In this document: positions 7,017 through 15,614 of the stretch, in pieces
How the letters are laid out: each line of letters starts with the position of its first letter
How positions within the stretch are numbered: the first letter of the stretch is position 1
Origin: Sphaerimonospora mesophila NBRC 14179 = JCM 3151
GTDB taxonomy: Bacteria; Actinomycetota; Actinomycetes; Streptosporangiales; Streptosporangiaceae
Assembly (NCBI GenBank): GCA_001552515.1
Contig: BCRI01000012.1
Span: 1-64,000, forward strand
Length of the DNA stretch: 64,000 bases
Direction of reading: 5' to 3'
Made by a program: the position numbers and the translations under genes
The notes under the pieces: model-generated
What the model saw: only the letters and a program-made list of their open reading frames with translations
Database searches by the model: none
Told to the model about the DNA's origin: nothing

Positions 7017-7726
7017 GCGGCGGCAGGGGCGGCCGCACGGGCGGAGAGCCGGGCGGCGGCCGGAAGGGCGGCGGCAGAGGCCGCCGACCCCGGGGGCTGA
7101 TGCGAGCCTGGGACGAGCTGCGCGGCCGGTCGGGATGGCGGGTGGTCGGCCTGGTCCGCGGTCAGGTGACCGTCGCGCGGGCGGGGGCCGTGCTGGCGCG
7201 ATCGACCGCGGCCGGCGTGATCGACCGGTCGGCGGCCCGCGCCCGGATGGCCGAGGTGGAGCACGAGGGCGACGCGGCGCGGGCTGAGCTCGTACGTGCC
7301 CTGCGTCGCATGCTCGCCACCCCCGTCGACCGCGAGGACCTCTTCCGGCTCTCCCGCTCCATCGACGACGTGCTCGACCACCTGCGCGACTACGTGCGCG
7401 AGACCGATCTGTTCGGGCCGGAGGACCTCGACTTCGCGGTCGAACCGCTGGAGGCCGTGATCGACGGACTCGACGAGCTCGAGAACGCGGTGCTGAAGAT
7501 GCTCGACGATCCCGGCTCTGTCACCGTCGCCGTGCTGGCCACGCGCAAGGCCTGCAGCCGGATCCGTCAGCTCTACCAGACCAGGCTCACCGAGTTGTTC
7601 GCCGGTCCGCTGGAGATGGACACGCTGCGCAGGCGTGAGCTGCTGTCCCGGCTCGACGCGGTGGGCCGTCGGCTGGGGGAGGCCGCCGACGCCCTCGCCG
7701 ACGCGATGCTCAAGCGCAGCCACTGA
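7013..7726 (+). CDS. DUF47/PhoU-like protein, PiT partner
   Basis: DUF47 proteins are PhoU-like helical bundles encoded beside PiT permeases and thought to modulate them. The helical core reads AARARMAEVEHEGDAARAEL, then VDREDLFRLSRSIDDVLDHL and YVRETDLFGPEDLDF; the Glu/Asp pattern corresponds to the metal-binding E(x)3D-type motifs of PhoU. GTG 7013 overlaps the pit stop and adds a Gly/Arg-rich lead of 29 residues. ATG 7100 (MRAWDELRG) gives the usual family start and may be the real one. The C-terminus ends with the family-like LADAMLKRSH. Confidence 0.8.
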   Translation: MSGGRGGRTGGEPGGGRKGGGRGRRPRGLMRAWDELRGRSGWRVVGLVRGQVTVARAGAVLARSTAAGVIDRSAARARMAEVEHEGDAARAELVRALRRMLATPVDREDLFRLSRSIDDVLDHLRDYVRETDLFGPEDLDFAVEPLEAVIDGLDELENAVLKMLDDPGSVTVAVLATRKACSRIRQLYQTRLTELFAGPLEMDTLRRRELLSRLDAVGRRLGEAADALADAMLKRSH

Positions 7727-7792
7727 CCTCCGTTGTCGCCCCTGGAGATCCCCCGACCGAACCCGGCCGACCGACCCCCTAAGGAAGTGGAC

Positions 7793-9631
7793 ATGGCCGT
7801 TGCGACCAAGGCGGAGACACCGCCTTCCCCACCCCCACCCCCGCCGCGGCTGCGCAGGCTGGTCTACCGGCTGCGTGTGCTGCGCCACGAGCCGACCGCG
7901 GCGCTCGGGCTGATCCTCGTCGTCCTGCTCGCCTACCTCGTGGTGGCGCCGCTGGTCGCGGTGCTGTCCGACGCCTTCCGCGTGCAGTACGGCGACGACG
8001 TGCACGCCGGGCAGCAGGCGGGAGAGTGGACCGGCTACTACCTGTGGCGGGTGCTCCGCTCCCAGATCAGCGGTCTGCTGTTCTGGGAGCCGCTGCTCAA
8101 CACGTTGGTGATCGCCGTGGGCACCACGCTGTTCGCACTGGTCATCGGTGGCGGCATGGCCTGGCTGGTGACCAGGACCAACGTGCCCGGCCGCAAGTGG
8201 CTGGCGGGCGCGCTCGTGGTCCCCTACATGCTGCCGTCGTGGACCTTCTCGCTGGCCTGGCTCTCGCTGTTCAAGAACGAGCGAGCCGGCGGCCAGGTCG
8301 GGTTCCTCCAGGCGCAGGGCATCCGCACCCCCGACTGGCTCGCCTACGGCGCCATGCCGATCATCATCACGCTCGGGCTGCACTACTACCCGTTCGTGCT
8401 GCTCCTGGTCGGCAACGCGCTGCGCCGCATCGACGTGCAACTGGAGGACTCGGCACGCATCCTCGGCGCGCCACGGCGGACCGTCGTGCGGCGGATCGTG
8501 GTGCCGCTGATGCTTCCGGCGCTGTCGTCGGCGGTGCTGCTGGTGGTCGGCCGGGTGCTCGGCACGTTCGGCACGCCGTACGTGCTGGGTCTGCCGGCCG
8601 ACTACCGGGTGCTGTCCACCGGGCTGTTCCAGTCCATCCGCGACCGCAGCACCGGTGTGGCCTCCGTGCTCGCCACCGTCATCGTGATCATCGGAGTGCT
8701 GATCGTCTTCACCGACATGCGGCTGATGCGGGAGCACCGCCGCTTCGTCACGGTCGGCGGCAAGGGGGCGATGGACCGGCTCGGCGACCTGCGCCGCTGG
8801 CGCTGGCCCGCGTTCGCGCTCGGCCTGCTGGCCTTCGGGGTGAGCGTGCTTGTCCCCATACTCACGCTGCTGCTGTCCACGGTCACCCGTACGCCGATGG
8901 ACCTGAAGACCTTCACCCTCGACTACTGGTTCGCCGAACGGCTGCCCGGGGCCGTCGGTTTCCCGCACGGGGTGTTCCGCGGCGCCGAGATGTGGGAGGC
9001 GGCCTGGAACTCGCTGCGGGTCGTCGGTCTGGCCTCGCTGATCTGCGCGGTCGTCGGGCTGCTGGTCGGATACGTGGTGGTCCGGGGTACGGCGCCCAAG
9101 GTCGCGGCCTTCCTCCGCCAGGTCTCCTTCCTGCCTTATCTCGTCCCCGGCATCGCCTTCGCCGCCGCCTCGCTGTCGCTGTTCGCCGTCGCCCGGGGCC
9201 CCATCCCCGCGTTGTACGGCACGACCTTCCTGCTGATCCTGGTGATGGCGGTGACGCATCTGCCGTACAGCTCGCGCTCGGGGATAGCGGCGATGACGCA
9301 GCTCGGCGTCGAGCCCGAGGAGGCGGCGCAGATCGCCGGCGCCTCGTGGTGGCAGCGGATGCGGCGGATCATCTTCCCGATCCAGAAGGGCGCCCTCGTC
9401 ACCGGGGTGGTGCTGCCGTTCATCTCGGGGCTCAAGGAGCTCAGCATCGTGATCATGCTGACCACGACCGGAACCCAGCTGCTCACGACCCTCTCGATCG
9501 GCCTCGTCGACTACGGATACACCCAGCTCGCCAATGCGGTCGTGCTCGTGATCGCGCTGGTCTCCTTCACCATGACCTACCTCACCCAGCGCCTGACCAA
9601 GAGCAGCCTGGCGTCCGGCATAGGAGGATAG
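7793..9631 (+). CDS. ABC transporter permease, double-length FbpB type
   Basis: A 612-aa inner-membrane permease made of two fused halves, as in FbpB/SfuB. After a proline-rich cytoplasmic lead there are about 12 membrane spans. Each half has an EAA-type loop that docks the ATPase: ARILGAPRRTVVRRIVVPL at about residue 220 and QIAGASWWQRMRRIIFPI at about 512. ATG 7793 has AAGGAAG upstream. The gene is followed without spacing by the ATPase gene. Together with the lipoprotein at 4433 it forms a complete importer. Fused permeases of this type carry Fe3+, aminoethylphosphonate or sugar phosphates. Confidence 0.85.
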   Translation: MAVATKAETPPSPPPPPPRLRRLVYRLRVLRHEPTAALGLILVVLLAYLVVAPLVAVLSDAFRVQYGDDVHAGQQAGEWTGYYLWRVLRSQISGLLFWEPLLNTLVIAVGTTLFALVIGGGMAWLVTRTNVPGRKWLAGALVVPYMLPSWTFSLAWLSLFKNERAGGQVGFLQAQGIRTPDWLAYGAMPIIITLGLHYYPFVLLLVGNALRRIDVQLEDSARILGAPRRTVVRRIVVPLMLPALSSAVLLVVGRVLGTFGTPYVLGLPADYRVLSTGLFQSIRDRSTGVASVLATVIVIIGVLIVFTDMRLMREHRRFVTVGGKGAMDRLGDLRRWRWPAFALGLLAFGVSVLVPILTLLLSTVTRTPMDLKTFTLDYWFAERLPGAVGFPHGVFRGAEMWEAAWNSLRVVGLASLICAVVGLLVGYVVVRGTAPKVAAFLRQVSFLPYLVPGIAFAAASLSLFAVARGPIPALYGTTFLLILVMAVTHLPYSSRSGIAAMTQLGVEPEEAAQIAGASWWQRMRRIIFPIQKGALVTGVVLPFISGLKELSIVIMLTTTGTQLLTTLSIGLVDYGYTQLANAVVLVIALVSFTMTYLTQRLTKSSLASGIGG

Positions 9632-10747
9632 ATGCCGAACATCACCCTGAGCGGAGTCGCCAAAAGCTATGGCGGGGGCGACTACGCCGTGAAGAACCTG
9701 GATCTCACCGTTCCCGACGGAGCGTTCATGTGTCTGCTCGGCCCGTCGGGCTGCGGCAAGACCACCACGCTGCGGATGATCGCCGGGCTGGAGCAGCCGA
9801 CCTCCGGGACCATCGCCGTGGACGACCGGATCCTCGACTCCGTCGAGCGCGGTCTCTACGTCCCGCCCGAGAAACGCGGGATGGGGCTGGTCTTCCAGAA
9901 CTACGCGCTCTGGCCGCACCTGTCCGTACGCGAGAACGTCGAGTTCGGTCTGCGCATGCGCAAGGTGCCCGCCCCCGAGCGGCGGGCCAAGGCCGAGGCG
10001 GCGCTGCGGATGGTGCACGTCGATGCGGCCATGGACCGCTATCCCTCCCAGCTGTCGGGCGGCCAGCAGCAGCGCGTCGCGCTGGCCAGAATGCTGGCGA
10101 TCAACCCCTCGGTGCTGCTGCTCGACGAGCCGCTGTCCAACCTCGACGCCCGGCTGAGGCTGGAGATGCGCGCCGAGCTCAAGCGCATCCACGAGGAGTC
10201 CGGCGCGACGATCGTCTTCGTCACCCACGACCAGCTCGAGGCGCTGACCATGGCCACCGACATCGCGGTCATGAACGAGGGCGAGCTGCAGCAACTGGCC
10301 GCGCCGATGGAGATGTACGCCCGGCCGGCCAACCGGTTCGTGGCGGAGTTCGTCGGCAGCCCCCCGATGGCGATCATCGACGTCGTCCCCCCGGGCGGCG
10401 GGCGGGCCTCCACCGGGCTGGCCGCGTCGCTGACGCGCTTCGCCGAGTCGCGGGTGGGCCCGTGCGCTCCCGCCGCCGTCGGCGTCCGGCCCGAGGCGCT
10501 GCGCCTCGGCACGCCGCCGTCCGGTGCCGGATGGCGTGAGGAGGCCGTCGTGGAGGCGGTGCTGCCGGCCGGATCGTCCTGGACCGTACGGCTGCGCGTG
10601 CTGGACACCGAGCTGTACGCGGTGTCCTACACCCCGGTCGACGCCGCCCCCGGCGACGTGCTGGACTGCTGGACCGAGCAGATGCACCTGTTCGACGCGG
10701 ACGGCATACGGATCTTCTCCCTGGACGGGGCGGAGGTCCGGGCGTGA
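9632..10747 (+). CDS. ABC transporter ATP-binding protein, FbpC/PotA type
   Basis: A 371-aa ATPase of the importer. Walker A GPSGCGKTTT at residues 37-46, Q-loop VFQNYALWPHLSV, signature LSGGQQQR at about 141, Walker B LLLDEPLSNLDA at about 163 and H-loop FVTHDQLEAL. Residues beyond about 240 form a C-terminal regulatory TOBE-like domain (GVRPEALRLG, and the closing MHLFDADGIRIF). The ATG immediately follows the permease stop and its own stop overlaps the HAD gene. FbpC proteins sometimes carry an iron-sensing regulatory domain; I see no evidence for or against that here. Confidence 0.88.
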   Translation: MPNITLSGVAKSYGGGDYAVKNLDLTVPDGAFMCLLGPSGCGKTTTLRMIAGLEQPTSGTIAVDDRILDSVERGLYVPPEKRGMGLVFQNYALWPHLSVRENVEFGLRMRKVPAPERRAKAEAALRMVHVDAAMDRYPSQLSGGQQQRVALARMLAINPSVLLLDEPLSNLDARLRLEMRAELKRIHEESGATIVFVTHDQLEALTMATDIAVMNEGELQQLAAPMEMYARPANRFVAEFVGSPPMAIIDVVPPGGGRASTGLAASLTRFAESRVGPCAPAAVGVRPEALRLGTPPSGAGWREEAVVEAVLPAGSSWTVRLRVLDTELYAVSYTPVDAAPGDVLDCWTEQMHLFDADGIRIFSLDGAEVRA

Positions 10748-11508
10748 TCCGGCCCGAGGCCCTGCTGCTGGATTTCGGCGGGGTCGTCGTGGAGACCACG
10801 AGGCGCCCGTCGTGGGTGGCCGAGCTCGCCGCGGAGGTGCACGGCCTCCTCCTCCGGGCGGGTTTCGAGGGCCTGGGAACGGAGGACATCGAGAGCGACA
10901 TCCGCGCGGGCGCACGGGCCGACAAATATTGGAAGGACTCCACCTCCCGGCAGTTCGCCCCGGCGGAGATGACCCATCGCGGGTTCTGGGCCGACTACGT
11001 CGCGGCCGACTGGCCCGACCAGGCCAGGGCACTGGTCACGGCGGAGGCGACCCCGCTGTGCCGGCGGATGGGCGAGCTGCGCAGCGGCCGCAAGGTCAGG
11101 CCCGGGATGGTGGAGCTGCTGACCGCGTGCTGGGCGCGCGGGATCAGGCCGGGCGTCGTCAGCAACGCCCTGTGCGGCATCGTCCACCGCGATTTCCTGG
11201 CCGCCACCGGCCTCGACCGCCAGATGGCCGTGCAGGTCTACAGCGACGAGGTCGGTGTGCGCAAGCCCAACCCCGAGATGATCTGGATCGCCTGCCGGGC
11301 GCTCGGCGTCGATCCGGGGCAGGTCTGGTATGTGGGCGACAACTACGACCGAGATGTGGTCTGCGGCGCCCGCGCTGGCGTGGCCGCCACCGTTTTGATG
11401 ATCTCCCGGAGCACCGAGGAGATCCCGTACCGGGTGCGGCAGAACCCGCAGGCGACCGTCGAGGATCCGCGCGGTCTGCTGCACCTGCTGGAGGAGACAT
11501 GGATCTGA
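10744..11508 (+). CDS. HAD-superfamily hydrolase, DFGGV type
   Basis: A 254-aa haloacid-dehalogenase-fold protein. Motif I is LLLDFGGVVVE, where the nucleophile Asp is present but the usual second Asp (general acid) is Gly, as in the DFGGV subgroup. Motif II is VVSNALCG, motif III the Lys in VRKPNPE, motif IV VWYVGDNYDRDV. A helical cap lies between motifs I and II. GTG start overlaps the ATPase stop (GTGA). Co-operonic with an importer and two more phosphatase-type enzymes, it may act on an imported phosphate ester. Loss of the second Asp makes phosphatase activity less certain. Confidence 0.78.
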   Translation: MIRPEALLLDFGGVVVETTRRPSWVAELAAEVHGLLLRAGFEGLGTEDIESDIRAGARADKYWKDSTSRQFAPAEMTHRGFWADYVAADWPDQARALVTAEATPLCRRMGELRSGRKVRPGMVELLTACWARGIRPGVVSNALCGIVHRDFLAATGLDRQMAVQVYSDEVGVRKPNPEMIWIACRALGVDPGQVWYVGDNYDRDVVCGARAGVAATVLMISRSTEEIPYRVRQNPQATVEDPRGLLHLLEETWI

Positions 11509-12389
11509 ACACCTCGCGTGAGCTGGCCGCGATCGCGGTCGAGGCGGCGCGGGCGGTCGGCGACCGGCTACGCGGCGCCTTCCGTTCCCGGCCGGCCGTG
11601 CAGACCAAGCGCGACTTCCACGACCCGGTGACCGAGCACGACAAGGCGGCCGAGGAGCGCATCCGGGAGGTCATCGCCCGCCTGTGCCCGGACAGCGTCG
11701 TCGTCGGCGAGGAGAAGGGGACCCGGGGGCAGGGGGACATCAGCTGGTATGTCGACCCCATCGACGGCACCGCCAACTTCGCCGCAGGGCTGCCCTTCTT
11801 CTGCACCTCCATCGGGGCCGTGGTGGACGGCAGGGTCGTTGCGGGAGTCGTCTACGACCCCGTGCGCGACGACGAGTTCACCGCCTCGCTGGCGGGAGCC
11901 ACCTGCAACGGTGAGCCGATCCGCAGCACCGGCGCGCGCACGGACCGCGAGGCCGTACTGCTCGCGAGCTATCCGACCCCGCGCGATCTGGCCGCCGACG
12001 GGGAGGAGACCGCGCTCCGGCGGTTCGCCAGGATGCAGTACGCCTTCGCCACCACCCGCCGGCCGGGAAGCGCGGCGCTGAAGCTGGCGCACATCGCCGC
12101 CGGCTGGTCCGACGTCGCGTTCGGCACGCACGTCAACGCCTGGGACGTGGCGGCCGGGTCGCTCCTGGTCGAGCGGGCCGGAGGCGTCTTCATCCCGCTG
12201 TCGGGCAGCGTCCTTACTCCCGGCGCCTATCTCGCCTGCGTCGGCGGTTTCGACCTGGCCGGATCGGTGCTGGCCGAGGTCTTCCCGGCGATCTCGGCGG
12301 CCGTCGCGACAGGGAAGCCGACGGGGGCGTCGACAGGGGAGACGGCAGGGATGCCGGCAGGGGACGCCCCGGGCCGGGGGGCCTCGTGA
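11499..12389 (+). CDS. Inositol-monophosphatase family protein
   Basis: A 296-aa Mg2+-dependent phosphatase of the IMPase/FBPase/CysQ fold. The metal site is complete: VGEEKGT, YVDPIDGTANFAAGLPF (the DPIDGT motif) and NAWDVAAGSLLVERAGG near residue 220. The C-terminal about 25 residues are a Gly/Thr-rich tail. ATG 11499 lies inside the upstream gene with GAGGAG directly before it. Family members dephosphorylate inositol phosphates, sugar bisphosphates, histidinol phosphate or adenosine bisphosphate. Location behind an FbpABC-like importer suggests the substrate enters phosphorylated; inositol or hexose phosphate are reasonable guesses. Confidence 0.85.
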   Translation: MDLNTSRELAAIAVEAARAVGDRLRGAFRSRPAVQTKRDFHDPVTEHDKAAEERIREVIARLCPDSVVVGEEKGTRGQGDISWYVDPIDGTANFAAGLPFFCTSIGAVVDGRVVAGVVYDPVRDDEFTASLAGATCNGEPIRSTGARTDREAVLLASYPTPRDLAADGEETALRRFARMQYAFATTRRPGSAALKLAHIAAGWSDVAFGTHVNAWDVAAGSLLVERAGGVFIPLSGSVLTPGAYLACVGGFDLAGSVLAEVFPAISAAVATGKPTGASTGETAGMPAGDAPGRGAS

Positions 12390-13156
12390 TCCGCTGGATC
12401 GTCACCGACCTGGACGGCACACTCGTCGGACGCGACCTCGCCATGGTGCCGTCGGGCCGGGAGGCACTCGGCCGATTCCGCGCGGCCGGCGGCGAGGTGA
12501 TCATCGCGACCGGGCGGATGGAGGCGTCGGCCCGCCCCTACTACGACGAGCTGGGGCTGAGCGGGGCCGCGATCCTCTACAACGGCGCCAGGACGGTCGA
12601 CCTCGCCACCGGGGAGGTGCTGCGCTCACGCCACCTGCCGGTGACCGCGTGGAAGGTGCTGCTCGACCTGTTCGACGACCTTCCGGAGGGCGTCTATCCG
12701 GTCGCGTTCTCCGCGGGCGAGGCCCTGGCCCGGCATGACGTGCCAGAGCTGCGGGCCTACGCCCGCCGAGACGGGATCACGCTGCGGGATCCGGGAGCGT
12801 GGACGGCGCTTCCCGCCGATGAGATCACCAAATGCATGCTGATCGGCGATCGGCTGCCGCGCCTCGAAATCCCGGGCACCGTGGCGGTCAAATCCGAGGT
12901 GACCTACCTGGAGGTGCTGCCCGAGGGGGCGACCAAGGGCGCCGCGCTGCGCGAGCTGGCCGCCGCCCGGGGCGTGCCGCTGGAGCGGATCGCGGCCGTC
13001 GGCGACAACCCCAACGACATCGACATGATCACCTCCGCCGGGCTGGGGGCGGCGGTCGGCGACGGCCACCCGGACGTCCTGGCGGCGGCCGACGTCGTGG
13101 TGGGAACCTGCGCCGCCGGGGCCGTCGCCGACGTGGTGCGGCTGGCCATGTCGTGA
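12386..13156 (+). CDS. Cof-type HAD sugar-phosphatase
   Basis: A 256-aa HAD-IIB protein. Motif I is VTDLDGTLVG with both Asp residues, motif II ATGR, and motif IV GDNPNDIDMITSAGLGAAVG, the pattern of Cof/YbiV-like phosphatases that act on sugar and cofactor phosphates. A type IIB cap lies between residues about 85 and 180. The GTG start overlaps the upstream stop. It closes a seven-gene coupled run that contains one phosphate permease, one importer and three phosphatase-family enzymes. Confidence 0.85.
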   Translation: MIRWIVTDLDGTLVGRDLAMVPSGREALGRFRAAGGEVIIATGRMEASARPYYDELGLSGAAILYNGARTVDLATGEVLRSRHLPVTAWKVLLDLFDDLPEGVYPVAFSAGEALARHDVPELRAYARRDGITLRDPGAWTALPADEITKCMLIGDRLPRLEIPGTVAVKSEVTYLEVLPEGATKGAALRELAAARGVPLERIAAVGDNPNDIDMITSAGLGAAVGDGHPDVLAAADVVVGTCAAGAVADVVRLAMS

Positions 13157-13232
13157 TCCGGACACTCCCCCGGCCGGTCGTCGAGTGAAGATCGCTGTGA
13201 GCCGTTCACCGCCCCGATCCGTTTCAGTAGGC

Positions 13233-13700
13233 ATGAGGATTTCGCGAATCGTGCCGTCGGCGGCACTCGTCCTGGCCGTGAGCAGCGGTACGGCACTGCC
13301 GGCCGCCGCCGGTGCCCAGGTGGGGCAACAGGCGGGTCAACAGGTGAGTGCACAGTCGAACGGGCACAAGAAGGTGCTCGTGCAGCTCCACGAGACGGGC
13401 GGCTTCGCCGGCATCGACGACCGCGTGACCGTCTACACGAACGGATGCGCCCGGTTCAGCCGCCGCCAGACGCCCGCAGTGAAGAAGTGCCTGACCCGCG
13501 GGGAGATGCGCGAGCTGCGCGGCCGGCTGAAGCGCCTGCGCGTGGGCTGCTCGGAGAAGCGGCCGCAGGGCGCCGACTTCATCAAGTACACGCTCACCTA
13601 TCAGGGGCACCGGGCCAGCCGCTACACGCTGCCCAGCACCTGGGGCCCGGTCGTCCGGCAACTGGAGAAGGTCCTCCACAAGTACACCGCCCCCGCCTGA
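13233..13700 (+). CDS. Small secreted protein, possibly emfourin-like
   Basis: A 155-aa protein with a signal peptide (MRISRIVPSAALVLAVSSGT, cleavage near AAAGA). The mature part has one domain, residues about 50-155: KVLVQLHETGGFAGIDDRVT, four Cys residues (YTNGCARF, KKCLTRGEM, VGCSEK), and KYTLTYQGHRASRYTLP. The GGFAGI opening and the tail resembling D-T-LP-x-L faintly recall the protealysin inhibitor emfourin family, but I would not rely on it. An upstream GTG (13185) adds 16 residues that spoil the signal peptide start. It appears to be a single gene. Confidence 0.6.
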   Translation: MRISRIVPSAALVLAVSSGTALPAAAGAQVGQQAGQQVSAQSNGHKKVLVQLHETGGFAGIDDRVTVYTNGCARFSRRQTPAVKKCLTRGEMRELRGRLKRLRVGCSEKRPQGADFIKYTLTYQGHRASRYTLPSTWGPVVRQLEKVLHKYTAPA

Positions 13701-13745
13701 CGCCGCTCTTCCCCTGCCTCAGGCGGTCGCCCCCCAGAATTCTCG

Positions 13746-13770
13746 TGTCGATTCCCGCGATGATGTCGAG
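13746..13770 (+). promoter_or_regulatory. ECF42-type promoter upstream of the first DGPF gene
   Basis: TGTCGA at 13746-13751 and CGAG at 13767-13770, separated by 15 nt, lie 71-95 nt before the DGPF start. ECF42 sigma factors are reported to recognise TGTCGA at -35 and a CGA/TC element at -10 in front of their own DGPF partner genes. The same TGTCGA occurs at 51371 before the paralogous pair, with a 17-nt spacing. Confidence 0.6.
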
Positions 13771-13840
13771 AACCGGGCCGCGTGCTTCGACCCATGGGTG
13801 AAAGTCGCGGAGAGGCCCGCGCAGACAGGGAGACGATCTG

Positions 13841-14239
13841 ATGAAGTACATGCTGCTGATGCAGTTCAGCGACCAGACCGGCCTGCCGCCCATCGGGACC
13901 TGGCCGCCGGAGGACGTCAAGGCCCACATCGAGTTCATGCGCGACGTGGACAGGAAGCTCGTCGAAACCGGGGAGCTCGTCGACGCGCAGGGGCTGGCCA
14001 TGCCGGACCAGGCCAGGATCGTCCGGTCCGGCGCGGGCGGATCTCCCGTCGTCACCGATGGTCCGTTCCCCGAGACGAAGGAGTTCCTGGTCGGTTACTG
14101 GATCGTCGACGTCGAGAGCCAGGAGCGTGCGGTCGATCTGGCGGCGTACGTCTCGGCCGCGCCCGGCCCGGGCGGCGAGCCGCTGAACATGCCGATCGAG
14201 GTGCGCCAGGTGATGTCGGCCCCGCCAGCGGAGCTGTGA
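13841..14239 (+). CDS. DGPF/YCII-domain protein paired with ECF42 sigma factor (copy 1)
   Basis: A 132-aa YCII-related protein. It starts MKYMLLMQFSDQ and carries VVTDGPFPETKEFLVGYWIV, the DGPF signature, at residues about 68-87. The stop overlaps the GTG of the downstream sigma gene. DGPF proteins are the conserved neighbours and targets of ECF42 sigma factors; their biochemical function is unknown. GGGAG lies before the ATG. Confidence 0.88.
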   Translation: MKYMLLMQFSDQTGLPPIGTWPPEDVKAHIEFMRDVDRKLVETGELVDAQGLAMPDQARIVRSGAGGSPVVTDGPFPETKEFLVGYWIVDVESQERAVDLAAYVSAAPGPGGEPLNMPIEVRQVMSAPPAEL

Positions 14240-15495
14240 CCCTGGGCGGCCCGGCCGTCGACGACCTGCTGCGCGAGCTGGCGCCGCAGGTCGTCGGCGT
14301 GCTCACCCGGCGGTTCGGCGACTTCGACATGGCGGAGGACGCGGTGCAGGAGGCGCTGCTGGACGCCGCCGCCCAGTGGCCTGAGGAAGGCGTGCCCGGC
14401 AATCCGCGTGGCTGGCTCGTCCAGGTGGCCAACCGCCGGATGATCGAACAGATCCGCAGCGAGCAGGCGCGGCGCCGCCGTGAGGATCTCGTCGCCGCGC
14501 AGGCGCCCATCGAGGGCAGGGCGACGACGCCGCCGGCCGACGAGACGTACGAGACGGACCGGGACGACACGCTGACCATGCTGTTCCTGTGCTGCCATCC
14601 CGCGCTGACCCCGGCATCGGCGATCGCGCTCACCCTGCGGTCGGTCGGCGGTCTCACCACCGCGGAGATCGCCAAGGCGTTCATGGTGCCGGAGGCGACG
14701 ATGGCGCAGCGGATCAGCCGGGCCAAGCAGCGCATCAAGGCGTCCGGCGTCCCGTTCCTGCTGCCGGAGGCGGAGGAGCGACGCGGCAGGCTCGGCTCGG
14801 TGCTGCACGTGTTGTATCTGATCTTCAATGAGGGGTACGCCAGCAGCGACGGGCCCGAGCTGCACCGGGTCGAGCTGTCCCAGGAGGCGATCAGGCTGAC
14901 CAGGATGGCGCACCGCCTGCTTCCCGACGACTGCGAGGTGGCCGGCCTGCTCGCATTGATGCTGCTGACCGATGCCCGCCGCCCCGCCAGGACCGATCAG
15001 AACGGCGTCCCGATCCCGCTGGCCGAGCAGGACCGGAGCAGATGGGACGGCGCCGCGATCGCCGAGGGAGTGGAGCTCATCACCCGCACCCTGGCCAGGG
15101 GCGCGGTCGGGCCCTATCAGCTCCAGGCCGCGATCGCCGCGCTGCACGACGAGGCGGCGACGGCCGAGGAGACCGACTGGCCGCAGATCCTGGCGTTGTA
15201 CGGCCTGCTGGAGCGGATGTCGGACAACCCCGTGGTCTCGCTCAACCGCGCCGTGGCCGCCGCGATGGCGCACGGCCCAGCGACCGGCCTCGAAATGCTC
15301 GAGGCACTCGAGGCCGAGGGCCGCCTGGCGGGCAACCACCGCTTCCACGTGGCCCGGGCGCACCTGCTGGAGATGGCGGGCGAGCACCGGGCGGCCGTCG
15401 ACGACTATCGCGCGGCGGCGAGCCGCACGCTGAGCATCCCGGAACGGGACTACCTCACCACCCGGGCCGCCCGCCTCGCCGCCGCGGCCGACTGA
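14236..15495 (+). CDS. ECF42-type RNA polymerase sigma factor with C-terminal extension (copy 1)
   Basis: A 419-aa sigma factor, more than twice the usual ECF length. Sigma region 2 spans residues about 10-85 (DFDMAEDAVQEALLDAAAQW), region 4 about 120-185 (GLTTAEIAKAFMVPEATMAQ, a helix-turn-helix, then RISRAKQRIK). The rest is a large helical extension with FNEGYASSDGPEL, PYQLQAAIAALHDEA and VVSLNRAVAAAMAHG, the TPR-like domain typical of ECF42. No anti-sigma gene is adjacent, which fits ECF42, where the extension is thought to control activity. The GTG start overlaps the DGPF stop. A second full module is at 51447-53170. Confidence 0.88.
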   Translation: MTLGGPAVDDLLRELAPQVVGVLTRRFGDFDMAEDAVQEALLDAAAQWPEEGVPGNPRGWLVQVANRRMIEQIRSEQARRRREDLVAAQAPIEGRATTPPADETYETDRDDTLTMLFLCCHPALTPASAIALTLRSVGGLTTAEIAKAFMVPEATMAQRISRAKQRIKASGVPFLLPEAEERRGRLGSVLHVLYLIFNEGYASSDGPELHRVELSQEAIRLTRMAHRLLPDDCEVAGLLALMLLTDARRPARTDQNGVPIPLAEQDRSRWDGAAIAEGVELITRTLARGAVGPYQLQAAIAALHDEAATAEETDWPQILALYGLLERMSDNPVVSLNRAVAAAMAHGPATGLEMLEALEAEGRLAGNHRFHVARAHLLEMAGEHRAAVDDYRAAASRTLSIPERDYLTTRAARLAAAAD

Positions 15496-15560
15496 GGCAG
15501 GCCTTCCCGAGATCGGAAAGACCGCGACCCGAGGCGGCATATCGGCGGCGTCTCTCACGG

Positions 15561-15596
15561 CGAAGGCCGCTCCCGGTCAAAGGGGAGCGGCCTTCG
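15561..15596. terminator. Bidirectional terminator between ECF42 gene and chitinase gene
   Basis: Perfect 14-bp stem CGAAGGCCGCTCCC / GGGAGCGGCCTTCG with an 8-nt loop, lying midway between two convergent genes. It is the strongest hairpin seen in the window. Confidence 0.88.
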
Positions 15597-15614
15597 TGGG
15601 TGGCTGAGGGCGGG

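Noticed and set aside
6566-11032. A 1488-codon open frame on the minus strand opposite the pit-ABC-HAD operon.
   Set aside because: Composition is Arg/His/Gln/Gly-rich with no recognisable domain, and the plus strand carries seven well-supported overlapping genes. It is a high-GC antisense shadow.
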